From positions 1,302,001-1,366,000 of the forward strand of contig NZ_VTGX01000001.1 in assembly GCF_009729095.1 (NCBI RefSeq): a stretch of DNA of 64,000 nt, in the 5' to 3' direction. The stretch's first letter is position 1, and every line of letters starts with the position of its first letter. The stretch comes from Mycolicibacterium sp. CBMA 247. Lineage in GTDB: Bacteria; Actinomycetota; Actinomycetes; Mycobacteriales; Mycobacteriaceae. Under the pieces are notes generated by a model. It saw nothing but the letters and a program-made list of their open reading frames with translations. It was not told the DNA's origin and ran no database searches. Shown here one piece after another: positions 35,707-46,080 of the stretch. The position numbers were made by a program, and so were the translations under genes.

Positions 35707-36681
35707 ATGGCACGCACCGATGGCGACAGTTGGGATCTGGCCTCCAGCGTCGGCGCAACCGCAACGTTGGTGGCGACCGGACGGGCGATCGCCAGCCGGG
35801 ATTCCCACGGTCTGATCGACGATCCGTTCGCCGCGCCGTTGGTCCGCGCGGTCGGCATCGACGTGTTCACCAAGATGGTCGACGGTGAGCTGGATCTGGG
35901 TGCACTCGCGCAGCTCTCACCGGAGGCGGCCGAGCGTGCCCGGTCCAACATCGACGAAATGGCCGTGCGCACACGGTTCTTCGACGATTTCTTCATCACC
36001 GCCGTCGGAGACGGCAATTCCATCACCGCCGTCGGAGACGGCAATTCCACCACCGCGGGTGCGGCTGGTATCCGGCAGGCGGTGATTCTGGCTTCCGGAC
36101 TGGATTCGCGCGCGTACCGGCTGCCCTGGCCCGAGGGAACCGTCGTCTACGAGATCGACCAGCCCGAGGTGATCGAGTTCAAGACCCGCACGCTGGCCGA
36201 TCTCGGCGCGGAGCCGACCGCACAACGACGCACGGTGCCGGTCGACCTGCGCGACGACTGGCCGGCCGCCCTGCAGGCGGCGGGATTCGATCCGGCCAAG
36301 CCGACCGCGTGGTGTGCCGAGGGCCTGTTGATCTACCTGCCGCCGGACGCACAGGACCGGCTGTTCGACAACATCGCGGCGCTCAGCGCACCCGGCAGTG
36401 CGGTGGCCACCGAGTTCGTGCCCGCCCTCAAGGATTTCGATCCGGAAAAGGCGCGGGCCGCTACCGCGACGTTCAGCCAGATCGGTTTGAACATGGACAT
36501 GCCATCGCTGATCTACCACGGCGAACGACACTCGGCCGCCGACTATCTGGGCGCCAAGGGCTGGCAGATGACCGGGGTCGGCCGTTCGGAGCTGTTCGTC
36601 CGCTACGGCCTGCCGGTTCCGGGCCGCGACGAGAACGACCCGATGGGCGAAATCGTCTACGTCAGTGGAACTCTGGGCTGA
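35707..36681 (+). CDS. TIGR00027-family SAM-dependent methyltransferase (4 of 4)
   Basis: A 324-residue paralogue, the longest of the four ([52 protein letters not shown]). Its extra length comes partly from a perfect in-frame duplication of ITAVGDGNS between the FFDDFF helix and the SAM-binding motif. A GGGAGA site precedes the ATG. It ends the array tail to tail with the MHS transporter gene. Confidence 0.88.
   Translation: MARTDGDSWDLASSVGATATLVATGRAIASRDSHGLIDDPFAAPLVRAVGIDVFTKMVDGELDLGALAQLSPEAAERARSNIDEMAVRTRFFDDFFITAVGDGNSITAVGDGNSTTAGAAGIRQAVILASGLDSRAYRLPWPEGTVVYEIDQPEVIEFKTRTLADLGAEPTAQRRTVPVDLRDDWPAALQAAGFDPAKPTAWCAEGLLIYLPPDAQDRLFDNIAALSAPGSAVATEFVPALKDFDPEKARAATATFSQIGLNMDMPSLIYHGERHSAADYLGAKGWQMTGVGRSELFVRYGLPVPGRDENDPMGEIVYVSGTLG
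35995..36048 (+). repeat. Perfect 27-base tandem duplication inside methyltransferase 4
   Basis: Two identical 27-base units (35995-36021 and 36022-36048) each encode ITAVGDGNS, keeping the reading frame. Paralogue 2 has one related copy (34112 onwards) and paralogues 1 and 3 have none. No base differs between the units, so the duplication is recent or under sequence homogenisation, and its copy number could vary between strains. Confidence 0.9.
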
Positions 36682-36684
36682 AAC

Positions 36685-38121
36685 TCAGGCGGCCTTTTCG
36701 GACGCGGTGTCGGGCCCAGTACTTGATTCGGGGGCGTACTCGAAGGGCGGCGCGGCCTCCGGAGTGCCGGGAATCTCGGTGCCGTTGATCGGACACCGCG
36801 CAGTTTCCGGGCATTTCACCAGTGCCACAGCGCCGATCACGCACGCCACCATCATGTAATACGCCGGCACCAGGCTATCGCCGGTCAGGTTGACCAGCCA
36901 GTCGTTGATCGCGGGTGCGGTCCCGCCGAATATCGACGTCGACACGTTGTAGGCGATCGCGAAGCCCGCGTATCGGACCTGGGTGGGAAACATGGCCGGG
37001 AAGGTCGCCGAGATGGTGGCCAGCTGAGGCACATACAGCAGCCCGAGCACCGCAAAACCGATCACCGCACCAATCACGTTGGTGCCCATCAGCAGGAACA
37101 TCGGTACACCCGCGACGAACAGCCCGATGAGCGAGAACCACCACATCGGTTTACGCCCAACGCGATCCGAGATGTGGCCGGCGAACGGCACGAACACCAT
37201 CATCGCCAGCATCCCGATGATCGGCACCACCAACGACAGGTCCGCGGACAGGCCGATGGTGCTCTTCAAGTAGGTCGGCATGTAGGTCAGCAGGGTGTAG
37301 TTCACCACGTTGAGTGCCACCACCAGACCGCCCAACCGCAGCACCGGTCCCCAGTACCGCGCCAGCAGATCCTTGAGTTCGGTGGAAGGTTGCCGCTCCT
37401 CCTCCCCCGCCTCCGCGAGTTCACGGAACACCGGGGTCTCGGACAGCCTGGTACGCAGATAGACGCCGATCAACCCCAGCGGGGCGGCAACCAGGAACGG
37501 CAATCGCCAACCCCACGAACCCATCTGGTCCTCGGTGAGGATCATCGAGAAGCCCAGCATCATCAGCGCACCCAGCGAAAACCCGGCCAGCGTGCCGAAC
37601 TCCAGGAAGCTGCCGAGGAATCCGCGCCGGCGCGCCGGCGCATATTCGGCCATGAAAGTCGCTGCGCCGCCGTACTCCCCGCCGGTGGAAAAGCCCTGGA
37701 CCATCCGCAGCAGCACCATCAGCACCGGCGCCCAGATGCCTATCGAGGCATACGTCGGAACCAGCCCGACGCACAGGGTGGAACCTGCCATCAACAGAAT
37801 TGTTATGGCCAGCACCTGTTTTCGGCCGATCCGGTCCCCCAGCGGGCCCCAGACGAATCCGCCGAGGGGGCGGACCAGGAAGGACACCGCGAAAGTCATG
37901 AGCGCCAGCAGGGTCGCGTTCTGGGCGCTGCCGGGGAAGATGGCCGCGGATATGTAGGTCACACCGTAGGCGTAGATGCCGTAGTCAAACCATTCGGTGG
38001 CGTTACCGATCGCCGATGCGGCGACGGCACGCCGTTGGACTTCGGGAGGAGTCTCCTCCACGGTGTCCGGATCGGCCGTTTCCGACTTCGTACTCGTACT
38101 CCCCGGGTGCGCGGTGCCCAC
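36685..38121 (-). CDS. MFS transporter of the metabolite:H+ symporter (MHS/ProP-like) family
   Basis: A 478-residue protein with about 12 membrane helices. MHS marks include NATEWFDYGIYAYGVTYI near the start, WGPLGDRIGRKQVLAITIL after helix 2, and MVQGFSTGGEYGGAATFMAE. Family members import osmolytes or small carboxylates with protons; the substrate is not known. GTG start with GAGGAGG upstream. It stands alone between the methyltransferases and sppA. Confidence 0.88.
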   Translation of the reverse strand: MGTAHPGSTSTKSETADPDTVEETPPEVQRRAVAASAIGNATEWFDYGIYAYGVTYISAAIFPGSAQNATLLALMTFAVSFLVRPLGGFVWGPLGDRIGRKQVLAITILLMAGSTLCVGLVPTYASIGIWAPVLMVLLRMVQGFSTGGEYGGAATFMAEYAPARRRGFLGSFLEFGTLAGFSLGALMMLGFSMILTEDQMGSWGWRLPFLVAAPLGLIGVYLRTRLSETPVFRELAEAGEEERQPSTELKDLLARYWGPVLRLGGLVVALNVVNYTLLTYMPTYLKSTIGLSADLSLVVPIIGMLAMMVFVPFAGHISDRVGRKPMWWFSLIGLFVAGVPMFLLMGTNVIGAVIGFAVLGLLYVPQLATISATFPAMFPTQVRYAGFAIAYNVSTSIFGGTAPAINDWLVNLTGDSLVPAYYMMVACVIGAVALVKCPETARCPINGTEIPGTPEAAPPFEYAPESSTGPDTASEKAA

Positions 38122-38296
38122 GAGAACCTCCTCGTGTCTGACGACGCTGCTCCCGTCGGATCACGCTCGACGTCCGCTGATTCAGATCAACACCGCAGGG
38201 CCAGACCGTAGTTTGTTCGCTACCTTCTGCTCCGCGACCGACGTTACCGCGCCACGCGCCACGATGCGAATCACCGCCATCGCGGGCGGGTCGGGC

Positions 38297-40081
38297 TCAG
38301 AATCGGTGCTCCCCCAGCCAAAGTGCATTCACGCCCGTCACGGTGCGCTCAGCCTGATCCAGCATGCTCAACACCGACTGACCGAACAAACTGCCAACCG
38401 CCTGCGGCAACGAGGCGGCCGCCGGTTGTGAGGAAGGCTTGGGCCGCAACATGTCCAGCCAGGACGAACCGGGATAGTTCAGCACCCGCACCTTGGTTTC
38501 CGGATCCAGCCCGGCCAGCACCTTGGCCCGGGTGATCGCGGTTCGCAGTCCGCCGAGTTGGTCGACGAGGCCCCGGTCCTTGGCGTCGGCGCCGGTCCAT
38601 ATCCGTCCCCGGGCCACCTCGTCCACCTGCTCGACCGAGAGCTTGCGCCCGTCGGCCGCCCGCTCGACGAAATCGGCGTAGAACAGGTCGGCCTCGGCTT
38701 CGACGTGGGCGTGCTGTTCATCGGTGAACGGCGCATTACTGGACCAGGCATCGGCATTGAGGTTGGTACGCAAGGAATCCGAACCGACCCCGAGCTTGTC
38801 CTTGAGCTCGCGCGACACCAGCTTGCCGGTGACCACACCGATGGATCCGGTGATGGTGCCTGCGTTGGCGACGATCTCGTCGGCCGGCATCGACACGTAA
38901 TAGCCGCCCGACGCGGCGACCGCGCCCATCGAGGCGACGACGGGCTTGCCGTGTTCGCGGGCCCGAACCACCTCGCGCCAAATGGTTTCCGATCCGGTGA
39001 CCGAGCCGCCGGGGCTCTCGACCCGCAGCACGATCGCCGATACGTCGTCGTCGGCGGCGGCCTCCCGCAAGGCAGCGGCGATGGTGTCGCCGCCGGCGCT
39101 GGATTTACCCAGTGGCAGCACCTGTGGCCCACCGCGGCCGCTGACGATGGGGCCGTGCAGCGTGACCACGGCGATGGTGGGCTTGGACTTGCGGCCCGGG
39201 ATGTGCGGTGCCGACACCTTCGGGGTGCTGCGCGCGTAACGCGAAAGGTACAGCCGCGGTAGCGCATCCGGATGACTGTCGGCATCGGCACCGGGCTCGG
39301 CCGGGCCGCCGGACAGCTCCCCGAGCCGGGCATAGGCCTCGTCGCGGAACCCGATCCGGTCGACCAGCCCACCGGTTACCGCGTCGTCGCGCAGCAGCGG
39401 TGCGGTGTCGGCCAGCGCGTTGATCACTTCCGGGGTCAGGCTTCGAGATTCGGCGATGGCCTGCCACACCTGCGATTGCAGGCTCTCGATCATCCGGCCG
39501 TCGGCTTCGCGTTGCGGGTCGGTATAGCGGTCCTCGGTGAAAAGGTTTGCCGCGGACTTGTATTCACCGCGCGCAACGAATTGCGCCTCGATACCCGCCT
39601 TGTCCAGCGCGTCACGCAGGAACATCGCGTTGGTGGCGAACCCGACCAGACCAACCGTGCCCGACGGCTGCATCCACACCTCACGGAAGGCCGATGCCAG
39701 GTAATAGGACAGTGTGCCCGGGTAGGTTTCGGCCCAGGCCAACGTGGGTTTGACGGCGCCGAACGCCACGATGGCGTCGCGCAGTTCCTGGACCGGGCCG
39801 GGCGCGGCAGCCGGCAATTGCACCCGCGCGATCAGCCCGGCCACTCGATCGTCTTCGGCGGCGCGGTGGATCGCTGCGATCGCCTGCCGCAACACCAACG
39901 GGCGGCCCCCGCCGGCGATGATGGCCAGCGGGTCGAAGCCGGTGGTCTCCGGCGGTATCGACATCAGGTCCAACTCCAGCACACACGCGCTGGGCACACC
40001 GTTGTGCCGGGCGGTGTCAACGCGGCGGGCCAAGGCCTTGAGATCATCCTGGCCGGGAAGTCCTGGGAGAAAGGCGAACAT
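38297..40081 (-). CDS. sppA: Signal peptide peptidase SppA (protease IV), long form
   Basis: A 594-residue S49 serine protease with two tandem domains, as in the 67-kDa E. coli enzyme. The general base Lys175 is in ARGEYKSAANLFTE (N-terminal half), and the nucleophile Ser391 is in MGAVAASGGYYVSMPADEIV (C-terminal half). SPGGSVTGSETIWREV is also conserved. It degrades cleaved signal peptides at the membrane, although no clear N-terminal membrane helix is visible. The location between rplO and the methyltransferases is as in M. tuberculosis (Rv0724). Confidence 0.92.
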   Translation of the reverse strand: MFAFLPGLPGQDDLKALARRVDTARHNGVPSACVLELDLMSIPPETTGFDPLAIIAGGGRPLVLRQAIAAIHRAAEDDRVAGLIARVQLPAAAPGPVQELRDAIVAFGAVKPTLAWAETYPGTLSYYLASAFREVWMQPSGTVGLVGFATNAMFLRDALDKAGIEAQFVARGEYKSAANLFTEDRYTDPQREADGRMIESLQSQVWQAIAESRSLTPEVINALADTAPLLRDDAVTGGLVDRIGFRDEAYARLGELSGGPAEPGADADSHPDALPRLYLSRYARSTPKVSAPHIPGRKSKPTIAVVTLHGPIVSGRGGPQVLPLGKSSAGGDTIAAALREAAADDDVSAIVLRVESPGGSVTGSETIWREVVRAREHGKPVVASMGAVAASGGYYVSMPADEIVANAGTITGSIGVVTGKLVSRELKDKLGVGSDSLRTNLNADAWSSNAPFTDEQHAHVEAEADLFYADFVERAADGRKLSVEQVDEVARGRIWTGADAKDRGLVDQLGGLRTAITRAKVLAGLDPETKVRVLNYPGSSWLDMLRPKPSSQPAAASLPQAVGSLFGQSVLSMLDQAERTVTGVNALWLGEHRF

Positions 40082-40185
40082 GGCCCGAGCCTACCGATCC
40101 GCGCGTTCTGTGCGCGCCGACGAGGACTTGTCGCAGCTCACCTAGATAGCGCGAAAAGTCCCCCGCAAGCGGGAGGGGCCCCAGC

Positions 40186-40221
40186 AAAAGTGCCCCAAAT
40201 CCGTGGATTTGGGGCACTTTT
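40186..40221. terminator. Strong intrinsic terminator behind rplO
   Basis: A perfect 17-base inverted repeat, AAAAGTGCCCCAAATCC against its complement, with a 2-base centre and T tracts on both sides. It ends the rplN-rplO operon 22 bases after the rplO stop and can act in either direction. The same hairpin plus flank TGTCTGCTCGCGC recurs at 62464-62499. Confidence 0.9.
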
Positions 40222-40243
40222 GTGTCTGCTCGCGCAGAGGAAA

Positions 40244-40687
40244 TTACAGTTCGGTGGCCGAGCCACCTGCAGCGGTGATCGCCTCGCGGGCGCTACCGCT
40301 GAACTTGTTGGCGGTGACATCGACCTTGACGGCCAGCTTGCCGTCGCCGAGCACCTTCACCAGGCTGTTCTTGCGAACGAGACCCTTGGCAACCAGCTCG
40401 TCGACACCGATGGTGCCGCCCTGCGGGAAGGCCTTGGTGATGTCGCCGACGTTGACGACCTCGTACTCGGTCCGGAAGCGGTTCTTGAAGCCCTTGAGCT
40501 TCGGCAGCCGCATGTGGATCGGCATCTGGCCACCCTCGAACGTCACGGGGACGTTCTTGCGGGCCTTGGTGCCCTTGGTACCGCGACCGGCGGTCTTACC
40601 CTTGGAGCCCTCACCACGACCAACGCGGGTCTTGGCCTTCTTCTCGCCGGGGGCGGGCCTCAGGTCGTGCAGTTTGATAACGCTCAT
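40244..40687 (-). CDS. rplO: 50S ribosomal protein L15
   Basis: A 147-residue L15. The N-terminus [20 protein letters not shown] and the Gly/Lys-rich stretch ([20 protein letters not shown]) are typical, as is the C-terminal [18 protein letters not shown]. It is the last gene of the spc block, overlapping rpmD by four bases and followed by the terminator. Confidence 0.97.
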   Translation of the reverse strand: MSVIKLHDLRPAPGEKKAKTRVGRGEGSKGKTAGRGTKGTKARKNVPVTFEGGQMPIHMRLPKLKGFKNRFRTEYEVVNVGDITKAFPQGGTIGVDELVAKGLVRKNSLVKVLGDGKLAVKVDVTANKFSGSAREAITAAGGSATEL

Positions 40688-40866
40688 TTGACTTCCTCCA
40701 CCTCGATGAGGTGATGAACGGCCTTGATGAGACCGCGGGTCTGCGCGTTGTCCTCACGAACCACGGACTGACGAATCTTCTTCAGCCCCAGCGTCCGTAG
40801 GCTTTCGCGCTGCTTCCAGCGTGCACCGATGGTGCCACGCACCTGGGTGATCTTCAGCTCTGCCAT
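40684..40866 (-). CDS. rpmD: 50S ribosomal protein L30
   Basis: A 60-residue L30 ([34 protein letters not shown]). It follows rpsE by two bases and overlaps rplO by four, in the standard spc order. Confidence 0.97.
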   Translation of the reverse strand: MAELKITQVRGTIGARWKQRESLRTLGLKKIRQSVVREDNAQTRGLIKAVHHLIEVEEVK

Positions 40867-40868
40867 GG

Positions 40869-41519
40869 TTATGCCGATCCCTCACGCGCTGCTGCGGCAG
40901 CCAGCGCTTCGCTCTCGCGCCGGGCCTTGAGCATGCTGGCCGGCGCAACGTCCTCGAGGGGCAGACCGCGACGGGCCGCAACCTCTTCCGGCCGCTGAAT
41001 CATCTTCAGCGCGGCAACGGTGGCGTGCACCACGTTGATCGCGTTGTCGCTGCCCAGCGACTTGGCCAGGATGTCGTGCACGCCGGCGCATTCCAGTACC
41101 GCGCGGCACGCGCCACCGGCGATCACACCGGTACCGGGGCTGGCCGGGCGCAGCATGACCACACCGGCGGCCGCCTCACCCTGGACCGGGTGGACGATGG
41201 TGCCACCGATCAGCGGGACGCGGAAGAAGTTCTTGCGAGCCTCCTCGACGCCCTTGGCGATGGCAGCCGGAACTTCCTTGGCCTTGCCGTAGCCGACACC
41301 GACCATGCCCTTGCCGTCGCCGACGATGACCAGCGCGGTGAAGCTGAAGCGCCGACCACCCTTGACCACCTTGGAGACGCGGTTGATCGTTACCACGCGC
41401 TCGATGTAGTTGCTCTTCTCGCCGCTGTCGCGGCCACCACGGCCACCGCGGTCGTCGCGACGGCCGCGGCCGCCACGATTGTCCGACGCCGACCCGGCGC
41501 CAGCCTGATCGGCCATCAT
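40869..41519 (-). CDS. rpsE: 30S ribosomal protein S5
   Basis: A 216-residue S5. The core is typical ([53 protein letters not shown]). The first 40 residues form a Gly/Arg/Asp-rich extension usual in mycobacteria. Two adjacent ATG codons are possible starts, with GAGAGG upstream. Confidence 0.97.
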   Translation of the reverse strand: MMADQAGAGSASDNRGGRGRRDDRGGRGGRDSGEKSNYIERVVTINRVSKVVKGGRRFSFTALVIVGDGKGMVGVGYGKAKEVPAAIAKGVEEARKNFFRVPLIGGTIVHPVQGEAAAGVVMLRPASPGTGVIAGGACRAVLECAGVHDILAKSLGSDNAINVVHATVAALKMIQRPEEVAARRGLPLEDVAPASMLKARRESEALAAAAAREGSA

Positions 41520-41541
41520 GCAGTCCTCTCGTTAACAGTCA

Positions 41542-41955
41542 TCAGAATTTCAGCCCGCTCTCGCGTGCGGCATCCGCCAGCGCCGCGATCCGGCCGCCAT
41601 AGGTGTAGCCACCACGGTCGAACACAACGGCGTCGACTCCGGCAGCCTTGGCGCGCTCGGCGATCAGCTGACCCACCCGCACGCTGTGCGCCTTCTTGTC
41701 ACCCTCGACGGCGCGCACATCGGCTTCGATCGACGAGGCAGCCGCCAGTGTGACGCCTTCCAGGTCGTCGATGAGCTGGACGTGGATGTGCCGTGCCGAG
41801 CGGTTGACCACCAGACGCGGGGTCGCGGCGGTGCCGGAGACCTTCTTGCGCAGCCGGGCGTGCCGGCGCAGCCGGGAGTTACGCCGGGTCTCGGAGATGT
41901 TCTGCCCCACCGGCTTACGCTGCGCGGCTGCCTTGGCTTCTGTTTTGGTAGCCAT
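41542..41955 (-). CDS. rplR: 50S ribosomal protein L18
   Basis: A 137-residue L18, a 5S rRNA-binding protein ([53 protein letters not shown]). Standard place between rplF and rpsE. Confidence 0.97.
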   Translation of the reverse strand: MATKTEAKAAAQRKPVGQNISETRRNSRLRRHARLRKKVSGTAATPRLVVNRSARHIHVQLIDDLEGVTLAAASSIEADVRAVEGDKKAHSVRVGQLIAERAKAAGVDAVVFDRGGYTYGGRIAALADAARESGLKF

Positions 41956-41957
41956 GG

Positions 41958-42497
41958 TTACTTACCTGTCTTTCCGACCTTGCGGCGGATCTGCTCACCC
42001 TCGTAACGCACGCCCTTGCCCTTGTATGGGTCGGGGCGGCGCAGGCGGCGGATGACCGCGGAGATCTGACCGACCTTCTGCTTGTCGATACCTGTGATCG
42101 AGAACTTGGTGGGCGTCTCGACGGCAAAGGTGATGCCCTCGGGCGCCTCGATCACCACGGGGTGGCTGTAACCGAGCGCGAACTCCAGGTTGGAACCCTT
42201 GAGCTGGACGCGGTAGCCGACGCCGAAGATCTCCATCTTGCGGATGTAGCCCTCGGTGACACCGGTGACCAGGTTGGCCACCAGGGTGCGGGAGAGCCCG
42301 TGCAGGGAGCGGTTGCGCCGCTCGTCATCGGGACGGCTGACCACGATGGCGCCGTCCTCGTTGCGCTCGACGGTGATCGGCTCGGCGACGTCCAGGGTCA
42401 GCGTGCCCTTGGGGCCCTTGACCGAGACGTTGCGGCCGTCAATCGTCACATCGACCCCGGCGGGAACCAGGACCGGCTGCTTACCAATACGCGACAT
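41958..42497 (-). CDS. rplF: 50S ribosomal protein L6
   Basis: A 179-residue L6 ([20 protein letters not shown] at the start; [40 protein letters not shown] at the end). It follows rpsH by 13 bases and precedes rplR by two. Confidence 0.97.
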   Translation of the reverse strand: MSRIGKQPVLVPAGVDVTIDGRNVSVKGPKGTLTLDVAEPITVERNEDGAIVVSRPDDERRNRSLHGLSRTLVANLVTGVTEGYIRKMEIFGVGYRVQLKGSNLEFALGYSHPVVIEAPEGITFAVETPTKFSITGIDKQKVGQISAVIRRLRRPDPYKGKGVRYEGEQIRRKVGKTGK

Positions 42498-42510
42498 GTC
42501 TTCTATCCCC

Positions 42511-42909
42511 TCACCACACGTAGGCGAGGACTTCGCCGCCCACGCCGCTTCGTGCCGCCTGACGGTCGGTGAGCAGGCCCGAGGACGTGGAGATGATCGC
42601 CACGCCCAGGCCGCCGAGCACCCGAGGCAGATTGGTGGACTTTGCGTAAACCCGCAGACCGGGCTTGCTCACGCGGCGCAGGCCGGCGATGCTGCGCTCA
42701 CGGCTGGGGCCGTACTTGAGCGACACCACCAGGGACTTGCCGACGCGGGCGTCCTCAGTGCGGTAATCGGAGATGTAGCCCTCTTTCTTGAGGATCTCGG
42801 CGATGTTCGCCTTGATCTTCGAGTGGGGCAGAGTCACCTCATCGTGATACGCCGAGTTGGCGTTGCGCAGACGTGTCAAAAAGTCTGCGATCGGGTCAGT
42901 CATCGTCAT
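42511..42909 (-). CDS. rpsH: 30S ribosomal protein S8
   Basis: A 132-residue S8 ([60 protein letters not shown]). A 103-base gap separates it from rpsN upstream; nothing but the ribosome site is recognised there. Confidence 0.97.
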   Translation of the reverse strand: MTMTDPIADFLTRLRNANSAYHDEVTLPHSKIKANIAEILKKEGYISDYRTEDARVGKSLVVSLKYGPSRERSIAGLRRVSKPGLRVYAKSTNLPRVLGGLGVAIISTSSGLLTDRQAARSGVGGEVLAYVW

Positions 42910-43012
42910 GACAACCGGCTCACCTTTCTCGCGGCGGTTCCCTGTTCAGGGCCTTCCGCAACCTGTTGGATTGGTCTGTGGTCTGCTGCGCGCGGTGCGC
43001 TGGTCGCTGCTG

Positions 43013-43198
43013 TTACCAGCTGGACTTCTGCACGCCGGGCAGCTCACCCGCGTGCGCCATTTCGCGCAGGCAGATGCGGCACAGCCCGAACTTGCGGTAG
43101 ACCGAGTGCGGGCGACCGCACTTGTTGCACCGCGTGTACGCGCGAACCGCGAACTTGGGCTTCTTGTTGGCCTTGTGGACCAGCGCCTTCTTTGCCAT
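43013..43198 (-). CDS. rpsZ: 30S ribosomal protein S14, zinc-binding type Z
   Basis: A 61-residue S14 of the short C+ type with two CxxC pairs (CNKC and CRIC) that bind zinc. It starts [20 protein letters not shown] at ATG 43198; the longer frame upstream runs into rplE. Lying in the spc operon, it is the primary copy; zinc-free S14 paralogues, where present in mycobacteria, lie elsewhere. Confidence 0.96.
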
Positions 43199-43202
43199 GT
43201 GC

Positions 43203-43766
43203 TCAGTTCTCCTTGAAGGGGAAGCCCAGCGCCCGCAGCAGCGCACGGCCTTCGTCGTCGTTGGTCGCCGAGGTGACCACGGTGATGTCCATACCGCGGG
43301 GACGGTCGATGGAATCCACGTCGATCTCGTGGAACATCGACTGCTCGTTGAGCCCGAAGGTGTAGTTACCGGTGCCGTCGAACTGCTTGCCGTTCAGGCC
43401 GCGGAAGTCGCGGATACGGGGCAGGGCGATGGAGATCAGCCGGTCGAGGAACTCCCACATCCGGTCGCCGCGCAGCGTGACGCGTGCACCGATGGGCATG
43501 CCCTCACGCAGCTTGAACTGTGCGATGGACTTGCGGGCCTTGCGGATCTCCGGCTTCTGGCCGGTGATCAGGGCCAGGTCGGCGACCGCGCCGTTGATCA
43601 GCTTGGCGTCGCGGGCCGCGTCGCCGACGCCCATGTTGACGACGACCTTGACAACACCCGGGATCTGCATGACGTTGTCGAACTCGAACTGCTTCTGCAG
43701 CGACTCGCGGATCTCTTCGCGGTAGCGCTGCTTCAGTCGGGGCTGAACCTTCTCTGGTGCGGTCAT
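43203..43766 (-). CDS. rplE: 50S ribosomal protein L5
   Basis: A 187-residue L5, which binds 5S rRNA and contacts tRNA ([74 protein letters not shown]). Coupled to rplX by a one-base overlap. Confidence 0.97.
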   Translation of the reverse strand: MTAPEKVQPRLKQRYREEIRESLQKQFEFDNVMQIPGVVKVVVNMGVGDAARDAKLINGAVADLALITGQKPEIRKARKSIAQFKLREGMPIGARVTLRGDRMWEFLDRLISIALPRIRDFRGLNGKQFDGTGNYTFGLNEQSMFHEIDVDSIDRPRGMDITVVTSATNDDEGRALLRALGFPFKEN

Positions 43767-44083
43767 CAGATGTCCTTGCCACTGGTCTTGGCGATGCGGA
43801 CCTTCTTGCCGGTCTCTTCATCGACGCGGTAACCCACACGAGTCGGCTTGCCGTCGGAATCGACCACCATCACGTTGGACACGTGGATGGCGGCTTCCTG
43901 GGTGACGATGCCACCCGACGATGCGCCGCGCTCGTTCTGCGAAACAGCGGTGTGCTTCTTGATCCGGTTGACGCCCTCGACCAAAACCTTGTCGCGGGTC
44001 GGGTAGGCCTCGATGACCTTGCCCTTCGCGCCCTTGTCCTTACCGGAGACCACCAGCACGGTGTCGCCCTTGTGGACCTTCAT
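43766..44083 (-). CDS. rplX: 50S ribosomal protein L24
   Basis: A 105-residue L24 with the KOW motif at its start ([20 protein letters not shown]), then [13 protein letters not shown]. It directly abuts rplN and precedes rplE. Confidence 0.97.
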   Translation of the reverse strand: MKVHKGDTVLVVSGKDKGAKGKVIEAYPTRDKVLVEGVNRIKKHTAVSQNERGASSGGIVTQEAAIHVSNVMVVDSDGKPTRVGYRVDEETGKKVRIAKTSGKDI

Positions 44084-44452
44084 TTACAAAACCTCCGGGG
44101 CCAGCGAGACGATCTTCATGAACTTCTTCTCGCGCAGTTCGCGACCGACCGGCCCGAAGATGCGGGTGCCGCGCGGGTCGTTGTCGGCCTTGATGATGAC
44201 GGCGGCGTTCTCGTCGAACTTGATGTAGCTGCCGTCGGCGCGGCGGCGCTCCTTGACGGTGCGCACGATGACTGCCTTGACGACGTCGCCTCGCTTGACG
44301 TTGCCGCCGGGGATGGCGTCTTTCACGGTCGCGACGATGATGTCACCGATGCCGGCATAACGCCGCCCTGAGCCACCGAGCACACGGATGCACAAGATCT
44401 CCTTGGCGCCCGTGTTGTCGGCGACCTTCAACCGCGATTCCTGCTGAATCAC
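44084..44452 (-). CDS. rplN: 50S ribosomal protein L14
   Basis: A 122-residue L14 ([57 protein letters not shown]). The GTG at 44452 with AGGAGA upstream gives exactly the usual length; the frame extends further but without homology. It is the first gene of the detached spc block and is preceded by its own likely promoter. Confidence 0.97.
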   Translation of the reverse strand: MIQQESRLKVADNTGAKEILCIRVLGGSGRRYAGIGDIIVATVKDAIPGGNVKRGDVVKAVIVRTVKERRRADGSYIKFDENAAVIIKADNDPRGTRIFGPVGRELREKKFMKIVSLAPEVL

Positions 44453-44582
44453 TCGATCTCCTGACCTGGATTTGTATGCACGCCAGATACCGACCTGGAC
44501 GTGCGCGGTCTTTGTCACCGAAGGGCACGCAGGGCTGACTCAGAACAGCAGTCAACCGAGGTCTGCCCAAGGCAACCCCTAC

Positions 44583-44611
44583 ATAGTAGGTGAGCACGGC
44601 GAATGCGCCAA
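44583..44611 (-). promoter_or_regulatory. Candidate SigA-type promoter of the rplN-rplO operon
   Basis: On the minus strand TTGGCG (44606-44611) and TACTAT (44583-44588) are separated by 17 bases, a good housekeeping promoter. It would give rplN a leader of about 125 nt. It lies just behind the end of the YeiH-type gene, so the spc block need not be read from the S10 operon 18 kb upstream. Confidence 0.55.
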
Positions 44612-44667
44612 ATCGCCGCCGATCGGGGGCCGAATGCACCCGATCGGCGGTGTGCTGCGCCGGCCTG

Positions 44668-45792
44668 TTACGACCCGACGCCCCAGTGCAGCACCCGCGA
44701 GGTCAGCAGCACCAGCGCCAGTGACACCACGGCCACCACGACCAATCCGATCACGGCGACCACCAGCGGGCGCCACCCGGTCCGGGCGATCTGGCGGATG
44801 TCGGTGGACAGTCCCACCCCGGCGAAGGTCAGCAGGAACGCCCACTTGGAGACGTTTGCCACGTTGGCCAGCTGCCCCTTGCTGAGCAGGCCCGCCGTCG
44901 CGACCGCCGACACCGCCAGGAATCCGAGCACGAACTTGGGGAACTTATCCCAGACGAACGCCGCCTTGGCCCGCAGGCCCGGGGCCAGTTCGTCGGCTTC
45001 GCCGCGCGACGCCCAGTACAGCGCGAAGCCGAGCACCACAAAGCCGATGAGCGCGTTGCGTACCGACTTCACCAGCACGGCGATCTTGCCGGCCTCATCG
45101 GAGAACAGATAGCCGGTGGCGGTGGTCTCGGCGGTGTTGTCGACGGCCAGGCCCGCCCACAGTCCGAACTCGTGGTCGCTGAGCCCTATCGCGTGCCCGA
45201 GCGGGGGCAGTACGAACAGTGCCACCGCGCCGAGCGCGAGGATGGCCGCGATGGCGTAGCCGACATCGGAGTTGCGGGCCCGGATAGCGCCCTTCGAGGC
45301 GACGATCGCTGACACCCCGCAGATCGAGGTGCCGATCGCCAGCAGCGATCCGAGCTTGCCGGACAGTCCGAACAGCCGTGCGGCGTAGATGATGATCGCG
45401 CCCGCGACGGTCATGTCGACGAGGATCTGCACCAGGCTGATCCCGCCGAGCTTGAGGACGTCACCGAGCACGAACCTGGATCCGAGCGCGACGATGCCGA
45501 CCTTCAGCCAGAACTGGTAGGTCAACACCCCGGGCCGGAAAATCCGGTGCAGGCCAACGGTGTTGGTGATCAACAGGCCGATCAGAATGGCCCACAGCAC
45601 GAATTCGATGTCGGGTACCCGCCAATGCAGATGTTTCCCCAGGGCCAGCCAGCCCACTTCGGCGTACTTGCCGGCCAGGCCCACCGCGATCAGCAACAGC
45701 ACGCCGGGCAGGTATTCGATCGGGCGGCTGCTGGTGAAGCCCGAGTCGGTCAGCGATTCGTCGATCTCGTCACGCGCAGCTACGGTGCTCAT
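44668..45792 (-). CDS. YeiH-family putative sulfate exporter
   Basis: A 374-residue protein with about ten or eleven membrane helices of the UPF0324/YeiH family ([80 protein letters not shown]). The family is annotated as putative sulfate exporters. Two genes upstream on the same strand lie the FGE and sulfatase genes, which makes a sulfate-related role attractive but unproven. A 51-residue membrane protein gene ends 4 bases before its start. Confidence 0.85.
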   Translation of the reverse strand: MSTVAARDEIDESLTDSGFTSSRPIEYLPGVLLLIAVGLAGKYAEVGWLALGKHLHWRVPDIEFVLWAILIGLLITNTVGLHRIFRPGVLTYQFWLKVGIVALGSRFVLGDVLKLGGISLVQILVDMTVAGAIIIYAARLFGLSGKLGSLLAIGTSICGVSAIVASKGAIRARNSDVGYAIAAILALGAVALFVLPPLGHAIGLSDHEFGLWAGLAVDNTAETTATGYLFSDEAGKIAVLVKSVRNALIGFVVLGFALYWASRGEADELAPGLRAKAAFVWDKFPKFVLGFLAVSAVATAGLLSKGQLANVANVSKWAFLLTFAGVGLSTDIRQIARTGWRPLVVAVIGLVVVAVVSLALVLLTSRVLHWGVGS

Positions 45793-45796
45793 CGCG

Positions 45797-45952
45797 TCAC
45801 CAACCGATCTTCGGCAGGAGGCCGGCCACTGCCAGTGCAGTGATTGCCAAGCCGAGAATCGTTGCCCACCAGTCAGATCCGACGCGGGCCAGCCAACTGG
45901 CCGAGGCTGCGCCGTCCTTCGTCGTGTCGTCTGCGGATATGCCCTGTGCCAC
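45797..45952 (-). CDS. Small single-helix membrane protein
   Basis: A 51-residue ORF: a polar N-terminus ([20 protein letters not shown]) and one hydrophobic helix ([20 protein letters not shown]) ending KIGW. The GTG at 45952 has GAGGAG six bases upstream, and the gene ends 4 bases before the YeiH-type start, so it is probably translated with it. It may be a small subunit or assembly partner of the exporter. A longer frame upstream is not supported. I do not recognise the family. Confidence 0.6.
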   Translation of the reverse strand: MAQGISADDTTKDGAASASWLARVGSDWWATILGLAITALAVAGLLPKIGW

Positions 45953-46080
45953 CGTGCGCTCCTCTAGTGTCGGAACGTCGGCAGCCGGCCGACGCCGGCT
46001 CATCGTGGCGTTCGGAGCACCGCGGCCTACATATCGGATCGCGGTGAATCTAGGTGGCAGGTAGTGCCGTAAGAGCGGCG

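Noticed and set aside
40150..40175. Small hairpin CCCGC-AA-GCGGG upstream of sppA as a second terminator
   Set aside because: The stem is only five pairs and there is no T tract; the adjacent 17-base hairpin explains termination.
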